Below, one piece after another: positions 19,689 to 28,877 of a stretch of 64,000 nucleotides of DNA. The first letter of the stretch is position 1, and every line of letters begins with the position of its first letter. The notes beneath the pieces were generated by a model. The model was not told where the DNA came from. It searched no databases and worked only from the letters and a program-made list of their open reading frames with translations. The stretch comes from Meira nashicola. Taxonomy: Eukaryota; Basidiomycota; Exobasidiomycetes; Exobasidiales; Brachybasidiaceae. Where the stretch lies: positions 248,001 through 312,000 of the forward strand of contig BCJU01000003.1 in the NCBI GenBank assembly GCA_001600355.1, read 5' to 3'. The position numbers and the translations under genes are program-made.

Positions 19689-19904
19689 ATTGTAATAATA
19701 ATAATAAATAGACACACATGCAGTACATAATGATAGAATTAATGCATTATTTGTCAATATTTGCGTCTATACAACAAAATGTCTACAAATTGACCTTTGA
19801 AGCAGATTAGAGAGATAAATATGATAAGAAGAAAAGAATGTAAAAAGAAAGAGCAATTACAAGGGATGCTTACAATGGAAAGGTATAGACGTTTTTTTGT
19901 GTGC

Positions 19905-21509
19905 TCATTCTGCTTTTGTTTCAGGCAAAGCTGGTGCTGGTTTTACAGCAGATTCTGTTTCTCTATGTTGAAGAACTTCTTCTGCTGCTTCATTAGGTGA
20001 AGTTCCTTGAGTTGAATCAGTACGTGATCCGGCGGGCGAGATGGATTTTTGAACTGCACAACCATCTTTGTGTTCCATCATGGGAAGTTTTTGTCCATGT
20101 TCAGGTTCGTAATTACCTTCTAAATCACGATTGAAGAATGCGAAATCGTAAGCGAATTCACCACATTGTTCTTCATCAACACCAATAATTTCTGCAGTTT
20201 CACTTGAACGGAAAGGACCAATTCCAGGAATATGATCTAAAACAAACATGATCACAAAAGTTACACCACCAGTCCATGCAGTAACGGCAACGCACCATGC
20301 TAATTGAACGGGTAATTGAATGAAATGACCGTCTAGCCATCCTCCTGGAATTTCCAAATAACCATCATTGTTTGCTACACTTGCTTGTGTAAAGATACCT
20401 GTTAATAAAAGACCAACGTATCCTGCTACAGCGTGCACAGCGAAAATGTCCATGACATCATCACAACGCATAAATACTTTAACTTGAGTGCACAAATTGG
20501 AAATGAAAGCGGCCAAAAATCCGACCAAGAAAGAAGCTGGAACACCAATGAAACCTGCAGCAGGCGTAATAGCAACCAAACCAGCAATAGCACCAGTGCA
20601 AAATCCAACAACTGACCATTTACGTTCAAATCTGAAATCCATAATCATCCATGTGATTGCTGCTGTACTTGCTGCTGTATTTGTTGTAGCCAAAGACATA
20701 CCTGCACGTAAATTTGCAGCAAAAGTTGAACCACCGTTGAAACCTAACCAACCGAACCAAAGGAAGACGGTACCTAAAACGATGTGTGAAACGTTGTGAG
20801 GTTTGAACAAGAGACGATCTGTACCGTATCCATGACGTTTGCCCAAATAATAAGAAATTACTAAACCTGTAATACCTGAACAAACTTCAACTGGACCACC
20901 ACCTGCATAATCCAAAACACCCCATTTGTATGCCCAACCGTTTGAAGACCAAATCCAATGAGCAATGAAATCATAAACGAAAGTTGTCCAAACAAAAGTG
21001 AAAACTAAGAAAGGCCAAACTCTTGCACGTTCACATGCTGCACCAATTGCAATTGCAGGAACCAAATTGGCAAACATCATTTCGTACATTGCATAAATGA
21101 TTTCTGGAATTCGATTATTAGCTTCTGCTTTTGGTTCTTCCAACACATTTTTGAAACCACCTTTACTTAAATCTCCAATGAATGCGCCTCCGGTTGTTGA
21201 AAAAGTGATACTATAACCAAATAAAACCCATTGAACGGAAACGACGGTAAGAGCCATGAATGTCATCAAAAGCATATGTAATGCGTTCTTACGACGTGCT
21301 AAACCGGAATAAAGATAACCAAGACCCGGAATCATAACAAATACCAAAGCTGTACAAGTTAAGATCCAAGCACTATCTCCTGATCCAAAAGAAGCGATTC
21401 CATCATTTGGCAAAGTTACAATCATATCCGTACCAAAAGGTGAAATGAGTTTTGAAGTACTTGCCAAGCCACCCGGGGCATCAATGAGCCCATATGTGAT
21501 ATTGACCAT
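19905..21509 (-). CDS. MEP2: Ammonium transporter (Mep/Amt family)
   Basis: A 534-residue plasma-membrane ammonium transporter with about 11 membrane spans. Both pore histidines are present, His184 (FIAHWIW) and His359 (DIFAVHAVAGYVG). Yeast Mep2-type transceptors keep the first one; Mep1 and Mep3 have Glu. This supports a Mep2-like assignment. Other family marks are the early RRKNALHMLLM segment and LDYAGGGPVEV near 199. The C-terminal tail (GVDEEQCGEFAYDF, then a Ser/Glu-rich end) is cytoplasmic and a likely regulatory region. Single exon, ATG 21509. The promoter carries a back-to-back GATA pair at 21664-21678, consistent with nitrogen regulation. A role in filamentous growth, as for yeast Mep2, is only a possibility. 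Confidence 0.92.
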   Translation of the reverse strand: MVNITYGLIDAPGGLASTSKLISPFGTDMIVTLPNDGIASFGSGDSAWILTCTALVFVMIPGLGYLYSGLARRKNALHMLLMTFMALTVVSVQWVLFGYSITFSTTGGAFIGDLSKGGFKNVLEEPKAEANNRIPEIIYAMYEMMFANLVPAIAIGAACERARVWPFLVFTFVWTTFVYDFIAHWIWSSNGWAYKWGVLDYAGGGPVEVCSGITGLVISYYLGKRHGYGTDRLLFKPHNVSHIVLGTVFLWFGWLGFNGGSTFAANLRAGMSLATTNTAASTAAITWMIMDFRFERKWSVVGFCTGAIAGLVAITPAAGFIGVPASFLVGFLAAFISNLCTQVKVFMRCDDVMDIFAVHAVAGYVGLLLTGIFTQASVANNDGYLEIPGGWLDGHFIQLPVQLAWCVAVTAWTGGVTFVIMFVLDHIPGIGPFRSSETAEIIGVDEEQCGEFAYDFAFFNRDLEGNYEPEHGQKLPMMEHKDGCAVQKSISPAGSRTDSTQGTSPNEAAEEVLQHRETESAVKPAPALPETKAE

Positions 21510-23235
21510 GTTTGATGTATCTTGTCTTGGTCAAAGAGGATGGGTAAAGGGAGGAAGATTGATCACAATTGATCGGATGGTGAAGGTAGAAAAGGAGGGA
21601 TAGATTTGCAGGTGAAATGATGAAATGCTTTTTGAACGTTTCAACACTTTTGTCACTAAACTTTTATCTAGAAGATAAAAAAAAAAAGGTATGATGCGTT
21701 CCTTGTTTTTCTTAAAGATCTCCTTGACAAGGGCTTTGTTTCAGTGTTTTTGTGCTTTCTGCTTTTTGTTTCAATTACAAATTGTTTGGCTTGGGGATAG
21801 GTTCAAAATATCTGTGTTTATGCACTGTTTCTCTCTTTTACAAGGAAAAAGAAGTTTTTTTTTATCTTTTTTCAATTTTGTACCGCTTTCAGCTAAAGTA
21901 CCCGGTAGATCCAATGGAATCGGGTAAATCGTGCGTCGCGGCTCTGCTTTGCTTCCCGTTTGGACGCGTACGTTGACTTGCTTCTTCTTGCGGGGCCCAG
22001 TCGAAATACTGCAGATCGAATGAATGGAAAAAGCCAGCCTTCAACGATATTTGTAGTATATGTGACTGTCGTGTGGCGTTGGTCCTGCGACGTCTTCGTT
22101 GACTACTTTTTGGTGGGGGTACAAAAAGGTGTTTGGTTGAAAAAAGAAGAAAATGATGCAGCAAGAGGAATAGGGGCGTAAGAAATCAAGATTGATATCT
22201 ATATTTATAGCTTTTTGTTTATTAATTTATATCAATTCGTATCTGAATGATCAACCGATCTGTATGTATGTACGTCAAGGAACCAAAAAAAGATAAATAC
22301 TATACCCTTTATCGGGTACAATTTTCGATTAAAGACGCTAATAGATATGACATCCTTGCTTTCAAGCAAAAATTGCGATCCACATATGTACATAAAAAAG
22401 AAGAAAACCGTCAGAAGTCAATTTCTTTGCTCTCTAAGAACCGTAGGGACAGAGTCGATCCAACTGGAACAATAAAAATGTTGACATGACAGTCGGTTAA
22501 TTAACTCATCATATCAATTTCCGATTGACAAAAAGACACCGAGATCACGGTAATAAAATGATAAAATTTTGCGGGGGAAAAGAAGAGTATGACGTTTTAT
22601 CAATTCTATTTTCCTTTCTTTTTAGCGTTCTAATCAACAGATGATGATGGAATAATTCAAATTTAAAAATCTTATACTCATCATTTGCTATTCTTTATCA
22701 TCTTGAAGAAAGAAGCAAAAGTTATAAATCACCGTCCTTATCTGTTCAGAGCGGAAATACAAGGTAATGACCGTGAGTTATAATGGAAATGCATCTGTTG
22801 AAGTGTTGCATAACTTTTGCAATAAACTACTATCAATCAACCCTTGTCTTATCTTTTGGTTCTTTAATCTGGCTAGAATATGCATGCCAAAGTGAGCCAC
22901 TTGACCTGTCTGTCAATCCATCGTGCATACGCGTCATCATACCAGTGTAAATCTTGCACACAATTATCAAAAAGCATACAGCCCTGTTGCATGAAAGATA
23001 AGGATTTCATATGGCCAATCAGAAATGTTTCATAGTGGGCGTGCAGCTTACAGTGCTTATATAACCAATATCCTATCCTTCTGATGAACGTGGACAATCG
23101 GACATGGATCCTTATCACTTATCTATTCGTATTCTTATCTCATGATCAATTTAGTCTAATTAAGCCAACATGCAGATCGATGAGAACATTGTTTCATCAT
23201 AATGATTAAAAGACTAAATATACATTTTTTCTCCC
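21510..23235. other. Ammonium transporter promoter / 3' flank of VPS5
   Basis: About 1.7 kb without a supported gene. It has many TTATC/GATAA words, including the close inverted pair at 21664-21678, and ACGCGT boxes at 21964-21969 and 22929-22934. The 81-codon minus-strand frame at 22873-23118 has no recognisable features and is not called. Confidence 0.5.
21664..21678. promoter_or_regulatory. Inverted GATA pair in the ammonium transporter promoter
   Basis: TTATC (21664-21668) and GATAA (21674-21678) face each other five bases apart, about 155 bp upstream of the transporter ATG. Fungal GATA activators of nitrogen catabolite genes (AreA/Nit2 type) bind such paired sites. Use here is inferred. 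Confidence 0.5.
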
Positions 23236-25482
23236 TTATTCCATCTCGATCTTGTGATTCGTTTGTCTTTCCAAAAGGGCGGCATATTGCTCCCATTCAG
23301 ACATGATTTCATAACTTCTTTCGATCATGCCTTGTAGCCATACTTCTGCTGCATCATGAAAAGAACGAATTCTATCCCATTCAAATCGATCCATTTCCTC
23401 TTTGCACCTTCTACCGATCACGTCAAATTCACGTTTTGCATTTAAACATTTCGTTTCAACATTTGCTAATTCATCCAAAACGGCTTGTAATCTTCCTCCG
23501 TCGTGCATTTTATAACTTCCAGGTTGAACGTCCTTTTTAACTTTTTCATGTTTAATGCGTACCTTTTTCGCTTCATCTTCCAACCTTTGCCATGTTTGCC
23601 ATGCATCAATTCGAGTAGCAAACGCTTTCCTTGCACTTCCAACCATCCTTTCAAATTCGTACAAAACACTTCCAAATTCGCGTACATCCGCATCTGCCTG
23701 AACATCATTCAATTCAAACGATCTCCTTTCCACTTCTCCCAATCCGGCAAAACATGTGGAAAGAGAGCGTGATAAAGAACTACCCGAAAGCATCATTAAT
23801 GCATGACTCGATTCCGATGTAGCAGCAGCTAGATCTTTTCTCTGTTGTGCCAATGTGCTCACAATCCTCACCAAATTCTTCAATTGAAATTCCAAGTGGT
23901 CCAGATACACCTTTTGTTCATCAAACCATTCATCTGTTTCGTGATATTTGTACGTACTACCTGTGAAAGAGGTACTCCATCCAAAGTACGTCTTTTGTTC
24001 TGGAGTAGGTACTGGACCTTTAATCTGATCTCTTGCTTTGACGTCAGAGTGAAAGTTTTGACTTTCCATAAAGATTTTAAAGTCTTCATCGTGCTGCAAG
24101 ACAGGATTGTTGGCAATCTTGTTCACACAACTTTCCAAGCCATGTCTTCTTGCTTCTACCAAATCAGGAGCAAATCGACCAATCTTGACCTTTTCAGGTA
24201 CGGGCGGAACAAAGATTCCTGGATTGTTGTGAACCAAAGCTGCATGTAACCATCGAAAATCACTGTATCTTCGTAAGACGGAAAATTGACTAGATCGAAA
24301 ATGTGGCGAATCAGTGATGACACGCATTGTGTAAACAATATGCGCCGTAACTGGATCACCAACCTTTTGTGGATCTCCGACTCGGATTTGAAAAGAGGCC
24401 ACTTGTGGTTTTTTGTCTTGTGATGATGATTGTCGTTGATGTCTTGAAGTTGCTTCTTCTTGAGCTGGTTGTTCACCAACTGCCTTGTTTGCCGGATCAT
24501 CAATCCCAAAAGGAACTTCGCCATATCCCGCAGCGACAAAAGGAGCTTGACCGGAGAAGGGAAGGGAGCTTTTGGCATCTCCTCTCGGGCTGGGCTCGCC
24601 ATAATTATCCGAATCGACGGATTGATTTTGTTGTAAACCTTCCGATTTGATGCCTAAAGATGCACCATCACCTGCTTGAACAAGCTTTTGAGGAAAGAAA
24701 CCACTTCCGTCTTCCATCTCTCGATTGTTCTTTGATGCATCCTCTTTGTCACTTTCTCTCAATTTTACCGTATCATTCATGCCCAATGGATTTGCATCTG
24801 TTACCGAAGCAGCTGCACCGTCCTCGCCAATCCTTGACGGTATATTTGTTGTTCCAGTCAGATGTGATGCCGTGCCAAGTGAACGTACGGAAAGAGAAGG
24901 ACTATTTCGTCCAGATGTTGCAGGGGGAGTAGGTCTGGCTTGCAAAGAGGAGAAGCTAGGATTGGGAGACGAGGGGCTTCGAAGAGAGGTATGACCAGTA
25001 GACGAAGACGATCGAGTAACTTCAGGTCCACTAACAGGAACTTCATGAGTGCTTTTTGTGCTTTCGCGCCGTTCTTTCTCTGAAGATAATGTGTCGCTCT
25101 CTCCTAGACCTTCTTTTGTCGCTTCCTGCGTTGCAGTTTCCGAGGAGATTCTTTGTGGCTCTTCTTCTATTTGCTTTTGTTGTAATTCCTCCGATTCTTG
25201 TTTCATCTTTGCAGCCTCTTTCTCTTGACGCTCCTTTTCCTCCTCTTCTTTGCGTATCCTCTCTTCTTCCGCTAGTTTCTTCTGTCTTTCCTCTTCTTCC
25301 TTACGTATCCGATCCTCCTCCTCTTTCCTTATCCGTTCTTCTTCTTCTCGCTTGATTCTCTCTTGCTCTTCTCTCTTTTTCCTTTCTTCTTCTTCTTTTT
25401 GACGTCTTTCCTCTTCCACTACCCGTCTGGCTTCCGCTTCGGCAGCCTCCTTTGCTCGCTTTTCCCTAGCTTTTTCCGCATA
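23236..25482 (-). CDS. VPS5: Retromer sorting nexin Vps5 (PX-BAR); 5' end uncertain
   Basis: Main exon of about 749 codons. The C-terminal half has a PX domain (about 365-480; RRYSDFRWLHAAL, PPVPEKVKIGRF) that binds endosomal phosphoinositide. A Vps5 BAR domain follows (WFDEQKVYLDHLEFQL to the end) and bends membranes in the retromer coat. The N-terminal part starts with an extreme Glu/Arg/Lys coiled coil and a Ser-rich linker. The frame is open to 25482, immediately after a CTAG splice acceptor, with no in-frame ATG before 25206. Three starts are possible: ATG 25206; a two-codon exon (ATG CGT, 25559-25554) spliced in phase; or in-frame splicing from the upstream MAT2B-like gene (donor GTGCGT at 25622), which would make a fusion. 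The family call is firm; the 5' end is not. Confidence 0.85.
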   Translation of the reverse strand, partial: YAEKAREKRAKEAAEAEARRVVEEERRQKEEEERKKREEQERIKREEEERIRKEEEDRIRKEEEERQKKLAEEERIRKEEEEKERQEKEAAKMKQESEELQQKQIEEEPQRISSETATQEATKEGLGESDTLSSEKERRESTKSTHEVPVSGPEVTRSSSSTGHTSLRSPSSPNPSFSSLQARPTPPATSGRNSPSLSVRSLGTASHLTGTTNIPSRIGEDGAAASVTDANPLGMNDTVKLRESDKEDASKNNREMEDGSGFFPQKLVQAGDGASLGIKSEGLQQNQSVDSDNYGEPSPRGDAKSSLPFSGQAPFVAAGYGEVPFGIDDPANKAVGEQPAQEEATSRHQRQSSSQDKKPQVASFQIRVGDPQKVGDPVTAHIVYTMRVITDSPHFRSSQFSVLRRYSDFRWLHAALVHNNPGIFVPPVPEKVKIGRFAPDLVEARRHGLESCVNKIANNPVLQHDEDFKIFMESQNFHSDVKARDQIKGPVPTPEQKTYFGWSTSFTGSTYKYHETDEWFDEQKVYLDHLEFQLKNLVRIVSTLAQQRKDLAAATSESSHALMMLSGSSLSRSLSTCFAGLGEVERRSFELNDVQADADVREFGSVLYEFERMVGSARKAFATRIDAWQTWQRLEDEAKKVRIKHEKVKKDVQPGSYKMHDGGRLQAVLDELANVETKCLNAKREFDVIGRRCKEEMDRFEWDRIRSFHDAAEVWLQGMIERSYEIMSEWEQYAALLERQTNHKIEME

Positions 25483-25595
25483 CTAGAAGTTCAAAAAGAA
25501 GGACAGACAAGAAGGTTAATGGGTCAATATCATCACATTGCTTCTTCTTTTACACGCATATGTATGCAGAACGATGTATGAAATCTACCGCCTGC

Positions 25596-26627
25596 TCATG
25601 CTTTCTTTACACGTCCACGCACCTCTTCCAAGTATTCTCGCCACCACTAATCAAAAGGGGACAAGATCAGGTCAGTAAAGGGTCGGTCAAATGCATTTAT
25701 TCCAAAATTTCAACTCACGCTTTCGAAACTGATGCATTCTGCACTAATACCGATCTCCTTTGTAACGCTCAAGTCAAGTTTGCAATGACGTGGTCTAGAT
25801 GTGGCAGCGTTTGGATCCACTTCATATTCAGGTACAAGATGTTCCGTTTCTGCTTCTTCACCAACAGCACGAAGGCAACGTGCCATGACCAAGCACATAT
25901 CGTACTTTGTCATTGCTTCCATCGCACTAAAGTGCAAGGTTGGCGGGATGGCGGATGCTGGATCAGCATACTTTAGGCTTAATTGAGACAATGCTTTTGC
26001 GATATCAATAACGTTTGTAGGATAACGAACAGCATTTGCATCCATCTTCTTTGGCTTAGCATCTTGTCCAACGCTTACTGTTAAAGCATCAAGCAATATG
26101 TTCACTGCAGATTCGTCATTTGTATGCGTCTTGCCATACAATACCGGAACACGTAAATTGCTTACTCTACCTTCTTGACCATGCTGCAAAACACCTTTTT
26201 CACCTTCCCATTTGCTCTTTCCATAAGCATTCAAAGGGTTTGGAGAATCATTCACCTTGTATGGAGGGCTAGTACCATCGAAAACATAATCCGTACTAAT
26301 GTTGATCAATAATGGTTGTTTTGCATGTTCTTTACACCAATTTGCAATCTTGCTTGGAACATCAACATTGAGAACTTGTGATGCTTCAGGAGATCGTTCA
26401 ACTACATCAGGTCTACGTTCTGCAGCCGTATGAATGATAGCTTGTGGTTCTTCTTTATTCAAAAATTGTTGTAAAGCATTAAAGTCTGTCAAGTCCAACT
26501 TCACCAGTCCATTCTCAGAATTTGCACGAGAGAGTGCTGTACCCAAAACTGTGTGACCTTCTTGCTTTAATTGGGCATAAACTGCCCTTCCTAGCAGACC
26601 TGATGCACCTGTCACCACAATCTTCAT
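25596..26627 (-). CDS. MAT2B/RmlD-like NAD(P)-binding reductase (2 exons)
   Basis: A 319-residue short-chain dehydrogenase of the RmlD type. Fungal members resemble the regulatory beta subunit of methionine adenosyltransferase (MAT2B) and dTDP-4-dehydrorhamnose reductase. Exons 26627-25719 (303 codons) and 25646-25596 join in phase 0 across a 72-nt intron (donor GTGAGT, acceptor TTAG). Visible motifs are the dinucleotide-binding TGASGLLG (residues 7-14), STDYVFDG, and catalytic YxxxK in NAYGKSKWEGEKG. The short last exon encodes WWREYLEE plus eight residues to a TGA. ATG 26627 fits the Rossmann start; upstream codons run only to an alternative start. The TGA is about 110 bp from the VPS5 coding exon, so the two transcripts must abut or overlap. 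Confidence 0.8.
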
Positions 26628-26870
26628 TTTTTGACGAGATGGAGGTTTGGGAATTAGAGATTTGGTGGCACAGGAACAGCGCGCAGCGCGTTGTCTGTGC
26701 AACACACCAACACTTTAGCCGCATTCATTCACTATTCAATCTTCGAATGGTATGATATCGTAACAAAACATGATAATAGATGTAAAATACACATAGGTTG
26801 AGAGCAAAATAATAGGTAATCGATAGATGATAATACTGATGGTTATGAAGGGGCGATTGACCAATCCTTT
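26628..26870. promoter_or_regulatory. MAT2B-like promoter / 3' end of the LAMMER kinase gene
   Basis: A 243-bp spacer between two minus-strand genes. It holds the GC-rich word GCGCAGCGC at 26681-26689, about 55 bp upstream of the MAT2B-like ATG. Confidence 0.5.
26681..26689. promoter_or_regulatory. GC-rich intergenic word GCGCAGCGC, copy 2
   Basis: Exact copy about 55 bp upstream of the MAT2B-like start codon. Its flank (GCGTTGTCTGTGC) partly resembles that of copy 1 (GCGTACAGACG). Confidence 0.45.
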
Positions 26871-28877
26871 CTATGGAGGAATTTCATGGGACTCAAGAGA
26901 AAAGTATGGATGCTTCAATGCATCGCTTACTCTTATCCTTTGATTTGGATCAAATGTTAACAATTTCTTTAGCAAGCTTTTGAAGCATTTGTCATGCTTA
27001 GCAAATCTCTGTGGCGAAACCACGGTATCATCAAGTGCTTTCATAGCTTTGACAAATTTTCTGCTTTGTCGATTTGTTGTGCTGTTTGGGAAATCCAATC
27101 GACCTGTTTTGAAATACGTCGGTCTGTATGTTTCTGCCTTTCTTCGGAAATCGTCTGGCATCGGTCCCAAAACAGCTTCCATCATGGCTAAATGCTCCAA
27201 ATTGTCATGTGTTTGAAAAAGCGCTTCTCCCGTATAAAATTCGATCAAGATGCATCCAATCGACCATGCATCGCATGGATACGACCATCCCATTTGTAAG
27301 ATGATTTCTGGAGCACGGTAATGTCGGGTAGAAACAACTTGGGAGTGGTATTCCTCATTGAATGTTGCGCTTCCGAAATCGATCAACCGAATGTCACAAT
27401 CTTCCAGAACTCTCTTTTTCCTAGAGTTCGGCCGCCACGTGGTGGGCACAAGAGAAAACTTATTGTGAACAAGTAGAATATTTTCTGGTTTCAAATCTGT
27501 ATGTACCAATCCTAGACTGTGCAAAAAAGCAACACTTCGTAGAAGTTGTTTTGCAAAATGCCAGATATGCAGTGGCGGAAATGGATTGAAGTCATTGTCT
27601 TTGAGGAAGTCAAAGACACTCTGACCAAGCAATTCCGAAACGATGCAAACGTGATTGCGATAGGTGAAGGTGTTCAACAAATGAATGCACTTATATCTGT
27701 TCGTTGGATCATTTTCGCGCAAAGTTCGTAGAACCCGAATCTCGATTTGGGCCGCATCCGTGTATTTTTGAACAGCACGAATAATTTTGATCGCCACTTC
27801 GCCTGTTCCATTTAGGTCTTTACACTTGACCACTTTACCAAATGTTCCTTGACCCAGCAAAGAAGATATGCGATACCTCTCTGTCACGTAATCACCTTCT
27901 CGCACGATGAAATGACCTTCGCTATCATCGATCGGCTCTTTAGGAGTTGGAATTGCTCGTGGGATGGGCAGATGGTCATATCCCGTTCCATTCTTTAGTT
28001 GTTGCTGGTGATACGTATTGCCAGCATGATAACCGCCTCGATAGGACGAAAGCTGTCCTGCGGCAGGATACTCGCCATTACTGTACAGACCGGGTGCCAT
28101 ATCTGGATTGTATAATCCACCTGCATTTTGCAACTCTGTCTCATTCTTCCTCCTTCTTTTCGATCCCGGCGGAGTTCCATTTGCTTTTCTTTTACCTTTG
28201 AGACCGTTGAGTGAGTCATGGCCGTTGCTATATGTTGCTCCAGAACTCGGTGGCGGACTGGCACTATCGACAAGGAAGACTTCTCGTTCTTGGCCACCAA
28301 TCATTTCTCGTATACTACTTCCTCCCATTGCACTTCCACGGGATTTAGATGAAGAAGCGCCACTTCGAAAAGCATTCATGTGGGCGTGGGCATCGTGATC
28401 TGACAATGCTGCATTCATACCCATCACGATTGATCCTTTTGAGGCAGGCAAACCAGCATGCATTGCTGTCATAGTTGAAGTTGATGCAGTTGGCGCATAC
28501 AAAGGCCCACCTTTGACACCGTGCGAGGATCCATTCAGGTCGTAACCGAGCATTTCTGCTTCGTTGCGTCGAGCACGTTTTGCTCTCGGTAGCGCAGCCA
28601 TTTTCCGTTTTCCAGCAGCTCCAACAGCGGTTTTGTCTGCGAGAGAATCGGAAGATAAGGTTGTTGGCGTTTGAGGTAAGGTAGAGGAACTAGAGGAAGA
28701 GGAAGTAGATTTCCTCTTTGTTCCGTTCAAAGAAACAGCTTGAGTGGCAGCTTGCGATTTGATCGCCGCTTCACGTCGTGGCCTAATTCGGTTTTTAGGT
28801 GACGAAACCGAGGGATCTTGTAATGTTGTTCGAGTGGGTAAGGAAGGGACGGGTGGATATGCTACTTTTGAAGACAT
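26871..28877 (-). CDS. KNS1: LAMMER dual-specificity protein kinase (CLK/Kns1/Lkh1)
   Basis: A 668-residue kinase. The catalytic domain occupies about residues 334-660: glycine loop GQGTFGKV, VAIKII with the ATP lysine, HTDLKPENILL (catalytic Asp), DFGSATF, and the signature EHLAMMEAVLGPMP near residue 562 that names the LAMMER family. Known members phosphorylate SR-type splicing factors and tie growth to stress and TOR signalling. The N-terminal half is Ser/Gly-rich with several basic clusters (PKSKR-like), as in CLK kinases. The frame continues upstream of ATG 28877 by 39 codons through a TTG; ATG 28877 is the first ATG, though a longer or spliced 5' end cannot be excluded. Single exon as drawn. 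Confidence 0.9.
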   Translation of the reverse strand: MSSKVAYPPVPSLPTRTTLQDPSVSSPKNRIRPRREAAIKSQAATQAVSLNGTKRKSTSSSSSSSTLPQTPTTLSSDSLADKTAVGAAGKRKMAALPRAKRARRNEAEMLGYDLNGSSHGVKGGPLYAPTASTSTMTAMHAGLPASKGSIVMGMNAALSDHDAHAHMNAFRSGASSSKSRGSAMGGSSIREMIGGQEREVFLVDSASPPPSSGATYSNGHDSLNGLKGKRKANGTPPGSKRRRKNETELQNAGGLYNPDMAPGLYSNGEYPAAGQLSSYRGGYHAGNTYHQQQLKNGTGYDHLPIPRAIPTPKEPIDDSEGHFIVREGDYVTERYRISSLLGQGTFGKVVKCKDLNGTGEVAIKIIRAVQKYTDAAQIEIRVLRTLRENDPTNRYKCIHLLNTFTYRNHVCIVSELLGQSVFDFLKDNDFNPFPPLHIWHFAKQLLRSVAFLHSLGLVHTDLKPENILLVHNKFSLVPTTWRPNSRKKRVLEDCDIRLIDFGSATFNEEYHSQVVSTRHYRAPEIILQMGWSYPCDAWSIGCILIEFYTGEALFQTHDNLEHLAMMEAVLGPMPDDFRRKAETYRPTYFKTGRLDFPNSTTNRQSRKFVKAMKALDDTVVSPQRFAKHDKCFKSLLKKLLTFDPNQRIRVSDALKHPYFSLESHEIPP

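Noticed and set aside
22873..23118. 81-codon minus-strand frame
   Set aside because: No recognisable domain, no promoter or splice context. It lies in the ammonium transporter/VPS5 spacer.
24156..24602. 148-codon frame inside VPS5
   Set aside because: Same-strand shadow frame of the VPS5 coding exon. The PX domain is read in the other frame.
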